Assembly: GCF_005402965.1 (NCBI RefSeq)
Contig: NZ_BJCF01000024.1
Coordinates: 1-64,000 of the forward strand
Length of the DNA: 64,000 bases
Source of the DNA: Dolichospermum planctonicum
Lineage (GTDB): Bacteria; Cyanobacteriota; Cyanobacteriia; Cyanobacteriales; Nostocaceae
Direction: 5' to 3'
Part shown: positions 8,419-17,580 of the stretch, in pieces
How the letters are laid out: each line of letters starts with the position of its first letter
Numbering within the stretch: position 1 is the first letter of the stretch
Made by a program: the position numbers and the translations under genes
The notes under the pieces: model-generated
The model's input: the letters and a program-made list of their open reading frames with translations, nothing else
Told to the model about the DNA's origin: nothing
The model's database searches: none

Positions 8419-9594
8419 ATGCAAGTAAGACAAGAAATTTTTGATACCTATTGGCGATTTGCTGCTATGCGTCAAGAAGTTTTTTTCAACAAACTTAAAA
8501 ATGTACGACCACCTTGGACAAGCGATCCTATTCTTAATACTTATAAATTTTGTAATGCTTATCGAGTCAGTGATCGGGTTTCTCAATATCTGATCAAGAA
8601 TGTAATTTATGATGAGAATAAGAGTCAAAATGAAGAAGAAGTGTTATTTAGGATACTGCTGTTTAAAATTTTCAATAAAATAGAAACTTGGGAATATTTA
8701 GAAAGCAAAATAGGGGATTATATTACACTGTCTAATTTTGATTTAGAGGGATATTCAAACATATTACAAGAAGCTATGAATATTGGATATGTGATTTATA
8801 CCAGTGCTTATATGTCTTGTGCCAGTAAGGAGTTTGGTTATGATAAAAAGCACCAGAATCATTTAGCATTAATTGATAAAATGGTTGTCAAGGACAGGGT
8901 AATTAATCGCATAGTGAAAGCTAAAAGTTTAGAAGAGATTTTTCATATTCTTGAATCATATCCATTGTTAGGTAAGTTTATGGCTTACCAATTAGCAACA
9001 GATATTAATTATAGTGAAGTTATCAACTTTGATGAGAATAGTTTTACTATAGCAGGACCAGGTGCAGAACGGGGTATTGATAAATGTTTTATTGATACTA
9101 AAGGAAAAAGTTATGCTGATATCATTTATTGGATGACAGAAAATCAAGAAAATCAATTTCAACGTTTGGGTTTAAATTTTAAATCTCTCTGGGGTCGTCC
9201 ACTCAAAGCTATAGACTGTCAAAATCTTTTTTGTGAAACTGATAAATACTGTCGAGCCGCTTTTCCTGATTTAAAAAGTAATCGCAAAAAGATCAAAGCC
9301 AAATTCACAGCAACTCCTCAACCAATTGATTATTTTTATCCACCTAAATGGTGTATTAATGATCAAGTTCAAGAAACTTTAGCACAGAGATTACCACCAT
9401 TAGAAATTCCTAATTTGCAGGATAATGGTCAGCAATTATCTTTAGAGTTAGATTCTTTAGTAAAAACTACATCTGAAATTCCGAATTGTATATCAAAACA
9501 ACATAACAAAAATGGGCAAAAAACTCCGATAAAAAAATCAAGCATTTTTCAAAATCCAGATACAGAAAAATCTCAACAGTTGTGTCTGTTTTGA
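8419..9594 (+). CDS. Putative DNA base-hypermodification protein, 5-hmdU DNA kinase helical-domain family
   Basis: A 391-residue protein. The first 300 residues show the pattern I associate with the helical domain of 5-hydroxymethyl-dU DNA kinases and the related alpha-glutamyl/putrescinyl-thymine pyrophosphorylases: NAYRVSDRVSQYLI near residue 45, FRILLFKIFNKIETW near 75-90, GKFMAYQLATDINYS near 190, AGPGAERGIDKCF near 215, and LFCETDKYCR near 270. This fold is related to helix-hairpin-helix DNA glycosylases. No P-loop kinase domain is attached. The C-terminal 90 residues are low-complexity and basic. AAGGA precedes the ATG by eight to nine bases. Neighbours downstream (DUF1643, MazG-like) fit a nucleotide or base metabolism cassette. 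The catalytic role is inferred only from family resemblance. Confidence 0.62.
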   Translation: MQVRQEIFDTYWRFAAMRQEVFFNKLKNVRPPWTSDPILNTYKFCNAYRVSDRVSQYLIKNVIYDENKSQNEEEVLFRILLFKIFNKIETWEYLESKIGDYITLSNFDLEGYSNILQEAMNIGYVIYTSAYMSCASKEFGYDKKHQNHLALIDKMVVKDRVINRIVKAKSLEEIFHILESYPLLGKFMAYQLATDINYSEVINFDENSFTIAGPGAERGIDKCFIDTKGKSYADIIYWMTENQENQFQRLGLNFKSLWGRPLKAIDCQNLFCETDKYCRAAFPDLKSNRKKIKAKFTATPQPIDYFYPPKWCINDQVQETLAQRLPPLEIPNLQDNGQQLSLELDSLVKTTSEIPNCISKQHNKNGQKTPIKKSSIFQNPDTEKSQQLCLF

Positions 9595-9637
9595 TATCTT
9601 ATACTATTTATAAATCAACAGTAATTCAGGGTAAAAC

Positions 9638-10213
9638 ATGAATAAGAAAAGAAAACCAGGATATGCTAAGTTCGACTATAAAGATCCAAAAAAGAGAAAA
9701 TATCGCTATTTACTACGGCGTATATGGGATGAAAATTTGCCGCAAGTTACCTTTGTAATGCTTAACCCAAGTACGGCTGGTGCAGGGGAAGAGGAAAATG
9801 ATCCCACTATCAAGAAATGTATTGACTTGGCTAGGTCATGGAATTATGGTTCTCTTGAAGTAGTTAATTTATTCGCTTATATTGCAACAGAACCCAAAGA
9901 ACTCAATGAAGCACTTAAAAAAGGAGATGACATTGTGGGACACAACAATAACCTTTATATTCTATCAGCCACAAAACGTGCTGAGTCAATTATTGTGGCG
10001 TGGGGAGCGGGGCTTGATAATTCCAGTGCGAAGAAATATCGTGTGGAAGAAGTGCTAAATCTCATTTCTTGTAAAACACTTTATTATCTTGTTGATAGTA
10101 AAGGTAATGGTGATGATTTAACAAAAAATGGACATCCACGCCACCCGCTACAACGTGATCGATCTCTTGACGAAAGAAAGATTTTTATTAAAAACGGGGC
10201 TTCCAAAAAATAA
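9638..10213 (+). CDS. DUF1643 domain-containing protein
   Basis: A 191-residue protein with the DUF1643 hallmarks: FVMLNPSTAGAGEEENDPTI, then KKCIDLARSWNYGSLEVVNLFAYIATEPKEL, and a late GHPRHPL motif. The family is widespread in phages, mobile elements and next to base- or nucleotide-modification genes; its biochemical activity is not known to me. It starts 43 bp after the upstream gene and ends 27 bp before the MazG-like gene, so the three probably form one operon. Confidence 0.85.
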   Translation: MNKKRKPGYAKFDYKDPKKRKYRYLLRRIWDENLPQVTFVMLNPSTAGAGEEENDPTIKKCIDLARSWNYGSLEVVNLFAYIATEPKELNEALKKGDDIVGHNNNLYILSATKRAESIIVAWGAGLDNSSAKKYRVEEVLNLISCKTLYYLVDSKGNGDDLTKNGHPRHPLQRDRSLDERKIFIKNGASKK

Positions 10214-10240
10214 ATTATCAAATATTTAAGGAATTGCATT

Positions 10241-10843
10241 ATGAATTTTGCTGAATATCAAACAGAAGCACTGAATACCGATCAGATTCCTGCTGTTGAA
10301 GGTAGTGAATTAATCATACCCTTACTAGGTTTAGTTGGTGAGGTTGGTTCATTGATGACAGAATATAAAAAACATTTACGCGATGGAGATGCACACAAAT
10401 TATTTAAAGAAGGAATTGCGGAAGAATTGGGAGATATGCTTTGGTATATTTCCAATATAGCCAGTAAGTTTAACCTCAATTTACAAGAAATTGCAGAAGA
10501 TAATTTAAGAAAGTGCAATGACCGTTGGGGATGGAGAGATTCAACAGAAACAGATAATAAAAATACAAGTTACATCTTTGATAATGAATTTCCAGAACAT
10601 GAAAGTTTACCACGACAATTTGAAGTAGAAATTACGGAAGTCAGCCAAGATAATTCAGTCAAAATGAAGGCATTTATTAACAAAGAACAGATAGGAAATG
10701 ACCTTACTGATAATTCTTATAAAAGTGATGGCTACCGCTTTCATGACATTTTTCATTTTGCCTATGCAGCAGTTTTAGGGTGGTCTGTAGTTACTCGCAG
10801 TATCCTCTTATTGACGAAGTTGAAGATGGAGGTCGTGCAGTAG
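10241..10843 (+). CDS. MazG-like nucleotide pyrophosphohydrolase, 5' part of a frameshifted gene
   Basis: The N-terminal 100 residues are an all-alpha NTP pyrophosphohydrolase domain: LLGLVGEVGSLMTEYKKHLRD carries the first E-x-x-E-type metal site and EELGDMLWYISNIA the second (EExxD). These enzymes hydrolyse (d)NTPs to NMPs. A second helical domain follows (YRFHDIFHFAYAAVLGWS). Around 10785-10800 the frame is lost: this frame runs into VTRSILLLTKLKMEVVQ and stops, while the expected PLIDEVEDGGRA continues in another frame. The catalytic half is complete, so a truncated enzyme could remain active. Confidence 0.75.
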   Translation: MNFAEYQTEALNTDQIPAVEGSELIIPLLGLVGEVGSLMTEYKKHLRDGDAHKLFKEGIAEELGDMLWYISNIASKFNLNLQEIAEDNLRKCNDRWGWRDSTETDNKNTSYIFDNEFPEHESLPRQFEVEITEVSQDNSVKMKAFINKEQIGNDLTDNSYKSDGYRFHDIFHFAYAAVLGWSVVTRSILLLTKLKMEVVQ

Positions 10844-11112
10844 CTATTGAAGAAGGTATATCAGCACTTGTATTTAGCTATGCTAAAGATCATGGTTTAT
10901 TAGAAGGTGTTTCAACTTTAGATTATCAACTATTGAAGACTATTAAAAATATGACATCTCATTTAGAAGTTTCTCAATGTTCGCTAGGAGATTGGGAGAA
11001 GGCCATTTTAATGGGCTATGATGTCTGGCGACAGGTGGAAAAAAATCACGGAGGAACAGTAGTTGTTGACCTTGATGTAGGTTTGATAACCTATCAAATA
11101 GGTGTAAGTTAA
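10801..11112 (+). pseudogene. C-terminal part of the frameshifted MazG-family gene
   Basis: In the frame of position 10801 the sequence reads YPLIDEVEDGGRAVAIEEGI and on to VVVDLDVGLITYQIGVS, the normal continuation of the MazG-family protein at 10241. It joins the upstream part directly if a small deletion or frameshift near 10790-10800 is corrected. Family members usually carry several more residues (basic linker) at that junction, so a short deletion rather than a single-base slip is likely. The last codons overlap the right copy of the 42-bp flanking repeat. Confidence 0.65.
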
Positions 11113-11124
11113 AGTAAACTAACA
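11083..11124 (+). repeat. Right copy of the 42-bp direct repeat flanking the cassette
   Basis: See 7700-7741 (38 of 42 identical). This copy includes the final nine codons and TAA stop (11110-11112) of the MazG-family gene. The internal palindrome ACCTAT-CAA-ATAGGT is conserved despite a changed centre. Confidence 0.6.
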
Positions 11125-11286
11125 AGTTGAGTTAGGATTTTGCATCTGTTACTATCTATTAATTTTAAATCCTTCTCACCACCCTCAAAAACCCACCCCA
11201 CACCTCAGACAGATGAACAGGTATAGACTCAGCATCTAAAATGTCAAAATCAGAATCAAAGCCAAAGCCCGATTGATACCAAAAGT

Positions 11287-14124
11287 ATGGATTCCAACTT
11301 TCATATTTGGACGCTGACACCTACAGATGTTTACAAGACCCTCATAACCACGCCCCAAGGTATCAGCGAGGCGGAAGCAAATTTAAGATTAAAACAATCT
11401 GGTTATAACGAACTACCCGAACCCCAAACACGCCCTTTAATTCTCCGTTTTACCGACCAATTAACCCATTTTATGGCCTTGCTGTTGTGGGTAGCGGGAA
11501 TATTAGCTTTTATTTCCCAAACACCAGAATTAGGTTGGGCAATTTGGGCAGTAATTTGGATTAATGCTATCTTTAGTTTTTGGCAGGAATATCAAGCGGA
11601 AAAAGCCTTATCAGCCCTGAAAAAAATCTTACCTTCCCAAGCCAAAGTTTTTCGAGATGGAAAATTATCTGTAATTGCTGCCCGTGAATTAGTTAGCGGC
11701 GATGTCATGCAGTTAGAAGAAGGTGATAAGATATCCGCTGATGCCAGAATTATTCAAAGTCAATCTTTATATGTAGATGTTTCCGTACTCACAGGAGAAT
11801 CTTTGCCCGTTCCCCGCATTAGCGAACCCGTCACCGCCGCCAATATCCATGCTTCAGAAGCTAGTAACTTAGTATTTGCCGGTTCTACCGTGGCCGCCGG
11901 TCGGGGACTGGCAGTAGTCTATGCCACAGGCACACATACGGAATTTGGTCAAGTCGCCCATCTTACAGCCCATGTGAAGCGGGAAGCCAGCACTTTAGAA
12001 GTGCAAATTTCCAGAGTAGTTCACATCATTACCATCATTGCTTTGAGTATGGGGGTGGTGATATTTTTATTAACTAAGTTGCTGGTAGGAATGCAACTCA
12101 AAGAAAGTTTCATTTTTGCCATTGGTATTATTGTGGCATTTGTCCCCGAAGGTTTATTACCTACTGTCAGTCTAGCCTTAGCTATTGGTGTCAAACGCAT
12201 GGCCGCTAAAAATGCTTTGGTGCGGCGTTTGTCAGCGGTGGAAACCCTGAGTGCAACAACTGTTATTTGCACCGATAAAACTGGGACTTTGACTAAAAAT
12301 GAAATGACTGTCCGCCAATTGTGGATTCCCAATACTCAGATTAATGTGACTGGGGTGGGTTATGAACCCAAGGGAGAAGTGGAAATTATTACGGAGGATT
12401 TACGAACCACAGAGGCACAGAGGACGCGGAGAAATGAGGGTTTGAGGGATATGTCTCAGGTGCGGTTAATGTTGGCTGGTGCGGCACTCTGTTCTAATGC
12501 GCGGTTAAATCATCCCCCTAATTCTCATCAATGGCAAGTATTGGGTGATCCTACGGAAGGGGCGTTATTGGTGGCTGCTATTAAGGCGGGGTTGAAGTTG
12601 GAGGAGTTGCAACACCAAGCCCCAAGGGTTCGGGAAATTCCTTTTGATTCCCACCGACGAATGATGACGGTTTTATTACAGGGGAATTTGCAGTTAGATG
12701 ATAGGGAAAATTCCCAGTATTTGATTTTTACGAAGGGATCAACTTTAGATGTGTTGCAACATTCGCGGTATTTATGGCATTCAGGGGAAAGGCTGGAATT
12801 GACCCCAACCCAGCGGGAGGAAGTTGTCGCGGCTAATGATCAATTAGCAAGTCAAGGTTATCGTGTCTTGGGGGTGGCTACTAGGCAAGGTGGGGCGGAA
12901 TTAAATCACTTAGATGATAATTTGTTAGAACAGGATTTGACTTTTTTGGGATTGGTGGCGATGATTGATCCAGCGCGGCCAGAAGTTGCCAATGCGATCG
13001 CTCTTTGTCATCGTGCCGGGATTCAAGTGACGATGATTACAGGTGATTATGGCTTAACAGCGGCAGCAATTGCACAACGTATTGGTTTAGCCAACGGTAA
13101 ACCCAGAATCATCACTGGTGAACAATTGGGACATCTTTCTGATACCCAATTGCGCCAAATCCTCCACAAACACAAAACCGGGTTAGTATTTGCCAGGGTA
13201 ATGCCAGAACAGAAACTCAGATTAGTGGAAGCATATAAAACCCTTGGTCATGTCGTCGCTGTTACTGGTGATGGTGTCAACGATGCCCCCGCTTTACGCG
13301 CTGCTAATATCGGCATTGCTATGGGAATTAGCGGTACTGATGTTGCCCGTGAAGCTGCGGATATTGTTCTCATAGATGATAATTTTGCCACCATTGTCGC
13401 CGCCGTTGAACAAGGTCGGTCAGTGTATCAAAACATCCGCAAATTCATGACTTATATTCTCGCTTCCAATATGGCGGAGTTTTTGCCTTTCCTGGCAATG
13501 GTGTTTTTGAAAATACCCCCAGCCCTGGTAATTTTGCAGATATTAGCCATTGACTTAGGTACAGATATGCTGCCCGCACTGGCATTAGGGGCAGAAAAAC
13601 CGGAAGCTGGTTCAATGGAGTTACCACCCCGCAAAAAATCCCAACCACTCTTAGATTTACCTTTATTGTTACGTGCTTACTGCTTTTTAGGACTGCTGGA
13701 AGGTTTGGCAGGTATGGGGGGATTTTTCTTTGTTTGGTGGACAAATGGTTATAATATGACCCAATTACAGGCACTTAGTACCAGTATTTTATCGCACTCG
13801 GCTAATGCCGCTACAATGGCCATTTATCATCAAGCAACAACAATGACTTTAGCCGTAATTGTGGCTTGTCAAGATGGTAACGTTTTTGCCTGTCGTTCAG
13901 AACGGTTTTCGATTTTGCGTTTGGGGTTTTTTACTAACCGCTTGATTTGGGCAGGAATTGCGGTGGAATGGTTTCTAATTCTCTCTATTATTTATTCTCC
14001 TACTCTGCAAAAAATCTTCTCTACCGCAGCTTTAAAACCATCATATTTGCTAATTTTATTGTTTTGTCCACCGTTGATATTAATAGCTGATGAATTGCGA
14101 AAACGAATTATTAGCGGGACTTAG
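11287..14124 (+). CDS. Cation-transporting P-type ATPase (type II)
   Basis: A 945-residue membrane ATPase. It has an N-terminal cation-ATPase domain, the TGES actuator motif (VLTGESLPV), the phosphorylation site DKTGTLTKNE (D330), the KGS nucleotide-binding stretch (FTKGSTLDVL), the hinge VTGDGVNDAPALR, and about ten membrane spans. The M4 motif VPEGLLPTVS and the late IDLGTDMLPALALGAE resemble the type IIA/IIC group (Ca2+ or Na+/K+ pumps). The ion cannot be assigned. Residues 373-386 (ITEDLRTTEAQRTRRNEG) derive from a dispersed DNA repeat captured in frame. The gene is monocistronic, 162 bp after the cassette. Confidence 0.92.
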   Translation: MDSNFHIWTLTPTDVYKTLITTPQGISEAEANLRLKQSGYNELPEPQTRPLILRFTDQLTHFMALLLWVAGILAFISQTPELGWAIWAVIWINAIFSFWQEYQAEKALSALKKILPSQAKVFRDGKLSVIAARELVSGDVMQLEEGDKISADARIIQSQSLYVDVSVLTGESLPVPRISEPVTAANIHASEASNLVFAGSTVAAGRGLAVVYATGTHTEFGQVAHLTAHVKREASTLEVQISRVVHIITIIALSMGVVIFLLTKLLVGMQLKESFIFAIGIIVAFVPEGLLPTVSLALAIGVKRMAAKNALVRRLSAVETLSATTVICTDKTGTLTKNEMTVRQLWIPNTQINVTGVGYEPKGEVEIITEDLRTTEAQRTRRNEGLRDMSQVRLMLAGAALCSNARLNHPPNSHQWQVLGDPTEGALLVAAIKAGLKLEELQHQAPRVREIPFDSHRRMMTVLLQGNLQLDDRENSQYLIFTKGSTLDVLQHSRYLWHSGERLELTPTQREEVVAANDQLASQGYRVLGVATRQGGAELNHLDDNLLEQDLTFLGLVAMIDPARPEVANAIALCHRAGIQVTMITGDYGLTAAAIAQRIGLANGKPRIITGEQLGHLSDTQLRQILHKHKTGLVFARVMPEQKLRLVEAYKTLGHVVAVTGDGVNDAPALRAANIGIAMGISGTDVAREAADIVLIDDNFATIVAAVEQGRSVYQNIRKFMTYILASNMAEFLPFLAMVFLKIPPALVILQILAIDLGTDMLPALALGAEKPEAGSMELPPRKKSQPLLDLPLLLRAYCFLGLLEGLAGMGGFFFVWWTNGYNMTQLQALSTSILSHSANAATMAIYHQATTMTLAVIVACQDGNVFACRSERFSILRLGFFTNRLIWAGIAVEWFLILSIIYSPTLQKIFSTAALKPSYLLILLFCPPLILIADELRKRIISGT
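12404..12436 (+). repeat. Dispersed repeat captured in frame inside the P-type ATPase gene
   Basis: GAACCACAGAGGCACAGAGG followed by ACGCGGAGAAATG matches the widespread Nostocales intergenic repeat AACCACAGAGGCACAGAGGACACAGAG, as I remember it. Here it is translated as RTTEAQRTRRNE without a stop or frameshift, in the cytoplasmic nucleotide-binding loop about 45 residues after the phosphorylated Asp. Confidence 0.6.
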
Positions 14125-14176
14125 GCAAACAATTTGAGATTATCAGCTGTTGTGTATTTAATTTGTATAAATCTGG

Positions 14177-14324
14177 CGGGCAAGATGCCCACCCCACAAG
14201 ATTTAATAATTATCGGGCAAGATGCCCACCCCACAAGATTTAATAATTATCGGGCAAGATGCCCACCCCACAAGATTTAATAATTATCGGGCAAGATGCC
14301 CACCCCACAAGATTTAATAATTAT
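14177..14324. repeat. Tandem array, 37-bp unit x 4
   Basis: Four units of 37 bp beginning CGGGCAAGATGCCCACCCCA and ending with TTTAATAATTAT; exactly 148 bp. Each unit contains a short hairpin (GGGCAAGATGCCC). The units look identical, suggesting recent expansion. There are no spacers, so it is not CRISPR. It may help terminate the ATPase transcript. Confidence 0.85.
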
Positions 14325-14874
14325 CGTCTTATTTTTATAAATTAGTGCCTTTTTACTGAAAATTGTCACCAATACACGACAAATTCAGCAGAATATGTTG
14401 TCTTGAATAAGCTAAAAAATGTATTCATTGTCACAGAAATTGAGGAATTGTAAGGGGATCAAGATATTAATTGCTCACTATTAATAAAAACTTATATAAA
14501 TTAAAATCCAGATATATATACTATGGGAAAACGATTAATCAGAAATCCTGATTAAAAAATATTGCAATAACTTGATTTTGTTGCTAATGTGTGTGAGTAC
14601 GACAGCGCTGGTGAATGCTCGGATCATTTAGAGAGGTAAAATCAATGAGCTTTATCTATCCTGCCAAAAGTCTTTTACTTGGTCATTGGTGATTGGCCAT
14701 TAGTCATTAGTAAAAATTCCCGTTCAACAGCGGAGAATCAAAATATTTGCAATGACCTAATTCCTGTCACTTTAGGTTTGATTTTTGTTTACCGTTCATC
14801 AATCGTCCTACCTGTTGATTGCCAAAAACGCAATACATGAAGACGAGACATGAAAAATTTGGAGTTGAAAAACG
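14325..14874. other. Non-coding region upstream of the SDR gene
   Basis: 550 bp without a convincing gene. It holds short local repeats (TTGGTCATTGGTGATTGGCCATTAGTCATTAG near 14680) and AT-rich sequence. A candidate -10 TATATA tract lies near 14512. The coding frame of the SDR gene begins at 14875. Confidence 0.4.
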
Positions 14875-15666
14875 ATGAAGATTCAAGGAAAAGTTGCACT
14901 AATTACCGGAGCTTCCCGTGGCATTGGTCGAGCGATCGCCTTAGAATTAGCCAAACAAGGCATGAAAAGGTTAATATTAGTAGCACGCGATCGGCAAAAG
15001 TTAGCCGAAGTAGCCGCCCAAATCGAAGCTTTGGGTGTAGAAACTACAATCATGGCCTTAGACTTAACTCAATCAATTTATGTTAATATAGCCGTAGCCC
15101 AACTTTGGCGCAGTTATGGACCGATTCATCTACTCGTAAATTGTGCTGGTGTCGCCCATCAAAACTCATTTTTGCAATCAAAACTTCCCCAACTGCAACA
15201 AGAACTCTCCGTTAATTTATTGGGAATGTATACCCTAACCAGCTTAATCGCCAAACGTATGGTTAGTCAAAAAAAGGGGATCATTGTCAACGTCTCCAGT
15301 TTAATGGGGAAAGTTGCCGCACCGACAATGGCCACATATTCCGCCACTAAATTTGCCATTGTTGGATTTACCCAGGCCTTACGTCAAGAACTGGCCCAAC
15401 ACAATATCCGTGTGATTGCTTTACTCCCTTCCCTCACCGAAACAGACATGGTGCGCGACTTAAAATCATTTCGCGGCGTGATTCCCATGACACCCGAACA
15501 AGTCGCCCAAGCCCTAGTGATTGGAATAGAAAAAGATACACCAGAAATCCTAGTCGGATGGCAATCTCATTTAGCCGTATTATGTCAACGTCTTGCCCCT
15601 TGGTTGCTAGATATCATCCTACAACTAGCGACACCCAAAAAACCATTACCTAATGCTGTGGGCTAG
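14875..15666 (+). CDS. Short-chain dehydrogenase/reductase (classical SDR)
   Basis: A 263-residue classical SDR. It has the NAD(P) motif TGASRGIG (residues 11-18), an LVNCAGVA strand, catalytic VNVSSLM with Ser, and Y155-x3-K159 (YSATK). The C-terminal hydrophobic segment (HLAVLCQRLAPWLLDIILQL) may peripherally associate with membranes, as in ketoreductase-like members acting on lipids. The basic residue after the glycine motif suggests NADPH preference. The exact substrate is unknown. The ATG at 14875 is preferred because it places the nucleotide motif at the usual distance. Confidence 0.88.
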   Translation: MKIQGKVALITGASRGIGRAIALELAKQGMKRLILVARDRQKLAEVAAQIEALGVETTIMALDLTQSIYVNIAVAQLWRSYGPIHLLVNCAGVAHQNSFLQSKLPQLQQELSVNLLGMYTLTSLIAKRMVSQKKGIIVNVSSLMGKVAAPTMATYSATKFAIVGFTQALRQELAQHNIRVIALLPSLTETDMVRDLKSFRGVIPMTPEQVAQALVIGIEKDTPEILVGWQSHLAVLCQRLAPWLLDIILQLATPKKPLPNAVG

Positions 15667-15670
15667 ACTT

Positions 15671-15710
15671 CAAATCAATTCAAATCAATTCAAATCAATT
15701 CAAATCAATA
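15671..15710. repeat. Tandem 10-bp repeat (CAAATCAATT x 4)
   Basis: Four near-identical decamers immediately after the SDR stop codon. This is a short tandemly repeated sequence of the kind common in Nostocales. No function is evident. Confidence 0.8.
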
Positions 15711-15811
15711 ATTTCTCTTTGCGCCTGTGCGCCCCTGGGTGAGAAAAAAATCATTCATTTACCTATATAAACGTGATCCCTCCGGTAAATTACAGCAGTT
15801 CCCGGTATTCA

Positions 15812-15900
15812 CAAGGTACAGATATTAATTATAAAACTCTTGTGGTGCGGGCATCTTGCCCGCATAAGGTGTACCTTACTCAATCTGAACTTGCTGTAAT
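15812..15900 (+). repeat. Dispersed hairpin element, GCGGGCATCTTGCCCGC family
   Basis: The sequence starting ACAGATATTAATTATAAAAC, with core TGGTGCGGGCATCTTGCCCGC and trailing GTGTACCTTACTCAA, is closely similar to 53785-53875 and, in reverse orientation, to each unit of the tandem array at 47565. The core forms a GCGGGCA / TGCCCGC-like stem. It is probably a non-autonomous repeat (REP/MITE-like). Confidence 0.7.
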
Positions 15901-15945
15901 CCGGGGGATCATTGGTGTAAAATCAGAACTTTCAATTAAAAACTT

Positions 15946-16344
15946 TCAATTAAAAATTCTCGCAATAATCATCCCTAATTGAACACTGATAATTCCCAAG
16001 ATTGTACTACCAAAAAAATAACCAGTAGCAGCCAACCAATTACCACGTTGCAACAAACCAACCGTATCTAAACCAAAAGTAGAAAAAGTAGTATATGCAC
16101 CTAAAAATCCTGTGGCGACAATTAACTTAATTTCTGGGGAAATCAGCGCTGTTTTTTCCATAGCTAAACTGGCGAAAAACCCCATGATTAAACAACCGCT
16201 AATATTAATCAAAAAAGTTCCATAGGGGAAACCAAAACCCAAGCGATTTGTCAACCACAAAGTTAAATAATAGCGACTTAAAGCCCCAGCTATTGCTCCC
16301 AGACTAATGGCAATGGGAATACGAATTTCTACCTGTTGCAACAT
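15946..16344 (-). CDS. crcB: Fluoride efflux channel CrcB (Fluc)
   Basis: A 132-residue membrane protein with four transmembrane helices. Family motifs are present: [12 protein letters not shown] near the N-terminus, [16 protein letters not shown] with the conserved Asn, and [15 protein letters not shown], which includes the Phe/Thr residues lining the fluoride pore. It exports fluoride as a dual-topology dimer. The length is normal. No fluoride riboswitch consensus was seen upstream (16345-16450). The TATTAGTCTT tandem repeat lies directly before the start. Confidence 0.93.
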   Translation of the reverse strand: MLQQVEIRIPIAISLGAIAGALSRYYLTLWLTNRLGFGFPYGTFLINISGCLIMGFFASLAMEKTALISPEIKLIVATGFLGAYTTFSTFGLDTVGLLQRGNWLAATGYFFGSTILGIISVQLGMIIARIFN

Positions 16345-16698
16345 TATTAATAATTGTTATTAGTCTTTATTAGTCTTTATTAGTCTTTTATTACAGCGAA
16401 TTTCAGGTAAATGAACCACGGTTTTTGTTTCGCGCAATCTCTCTTAGAGATCCCGAAGGGTAGGCGCAAAGTAGGGAAGGCGCAAAGGAAGAAGGTAATC
16501 AAAGTCTGGTTTAAATCGCCGAAAACTGCTGTAAATCGGCAACCAACGGAAAACCGTACCCTCGTGACAGGTTTTCATCACTGTACCTGAAAATTGAACT
16601 TGATACAATCAAGGAGTGGCTAAAAAGATGCTGTTGTCCAGGCAAAGTTCCAAAAATTAACAAGAAACTAACACAGCATAAGTAGGAGAGTTATCAAA
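16345..16698. other. Intergenic region between crcB and htpX
   Basis: Contains a decamer tandem (TAGTCTTTAT, three copies at about 16354-16390) and a dispersed repeat fragment (CTCTTAGAGATCCCGAAGGG near 16440, with GGCGCAAAG repeated). The two genes diverge, so both promoters should lie here. GTAGGAGAG, a strong ribosome-binding site, is at 16681-16689, ahead of the htpX ATG. Confidence 0.5.
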
Positions 16699-17562
16699 AT
16701 GGGAAATCAACTAAAAACTGCTATTTTACTCGCTACCCTCAGTGGCTTATTGATAGCAATTAGTTACTGGGTAATTGGTGGTACAGGGGGCTTAGTTATA
16801 GGAATTGGGTTAGCAGCAGCGACTAACCTCTTCTCTTGGTATCAATCAGATAAGATTGCTTTAGCAGTATATAATGCCCAACCCGTCAGCGCGGCGGAAG
16901 CGCCAGGACTATATCGCATCGTTGAAAAATTATCTAACCGTGCTAATATTCCCATGCCGGGATTGTACATTGTTCCTAGTCCAACAGCCAACGCTTTTGC
17001 GACGGGAAGAGATCCCGAACACGCGGCTGTGGCCGTTACCGCAGGTATTTTAGATATTTTACCAGAAGATGAATTAGAAGGGGTAATTGCCCACGAACTA
17101 ACCCATATTATCAATCGTGATACCTTAACGCAAGCGGTGGCTGCTACCGTCGCTGGGGCTGTTTCCTTCCTGGCGCAAATGCTGAGTTATAGTATGTGGT
17201 TTGGTGGTGGTTCACGGGACAACGAAAGAGGTGGAAATGCTCTGGGTGTATTAGCTACAGTCATATTTGCCCCTCTGGCCGCTACGGTGATTCAGTTAGC
17301 AATTTCCCGCACCAGAGAATTTTCTGCTGATGCTGGGGCTGCAAAATTAACAGGTAATCCTCGCGCATTAGCTAGGGCTTTGCAAAGGTTAGAATCTACA
17401 GCTAAACAAATGCCTTTGAATGCTAATCCAGCTTTTGAACCATTATTAATTATTCATCCTATTTCTGGGCAGTTTTTGGGAAATTTATTCTCTAGTCACC
17501 CAGCAACTGAAGCCCGTGTCGAAGCTTTACTGCAATTAGAACGACAAGTTATTACTTATTAG
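16699..17562 (+). CDS. htpX: M48 family zinc metalloprotease HtpX
   Basis: Membrane-bound zinc protease for quality control of membrane proteins. At 287 residues it has normal length. Two N-terminal transmembrane helices (residues 7-45) are followed by the catalytic motif HELTH (H132, E133, H136), two more hydrophobic segments (150-200), and the third zinc ligand E207 in SRTREFSADAGAA. Preceded by an AGGAGAG ribosome-binding site. Monocistronic, with a terminator hairpin just after the stop. Confidence 0.94.
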   Translation: MGNQLKTAILLATLSGLLIAISYWVIGGTGGLVIGIGLAAATNLFSWYQSDKIALAVYNAQPVSAAEAPGLYRIVEKLSNRANIPMPGLYIVPSPTANAFATGRDPEHAAVAVTAGILDILPEDELEGVIAHELTHIINRDTLTQAVAATVAGAVSFLAQMLSYSMWFGGGSRDNERGGNALGVLATVIFAPLAATVIQLAISRTREFSADAGAAKLTGNPRALARALQRLESTAKQMPLNANPAFEPLLIIHPISGQFLGNLFSSHPATEARVEALLQLERQVITY

Positions 17563-17580
17563 TCTCTAGAGATTATTAGT

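Noticed and set aside
14177-14324. Regular 37-bp periodicity suggestive of a CRISPR array
   Set aside because: Units abut directly with no variable spacers, and no cas genes are in the window. The same applies to the arrays at 40781 and 47565.
16345-16480. Fluoride riboswitch ahead of crcB
   Set aside because: The expected GG-GAUGG...CUGAUG-type core was not found on the minus strand in the leader, only a decamer tandem repeat.
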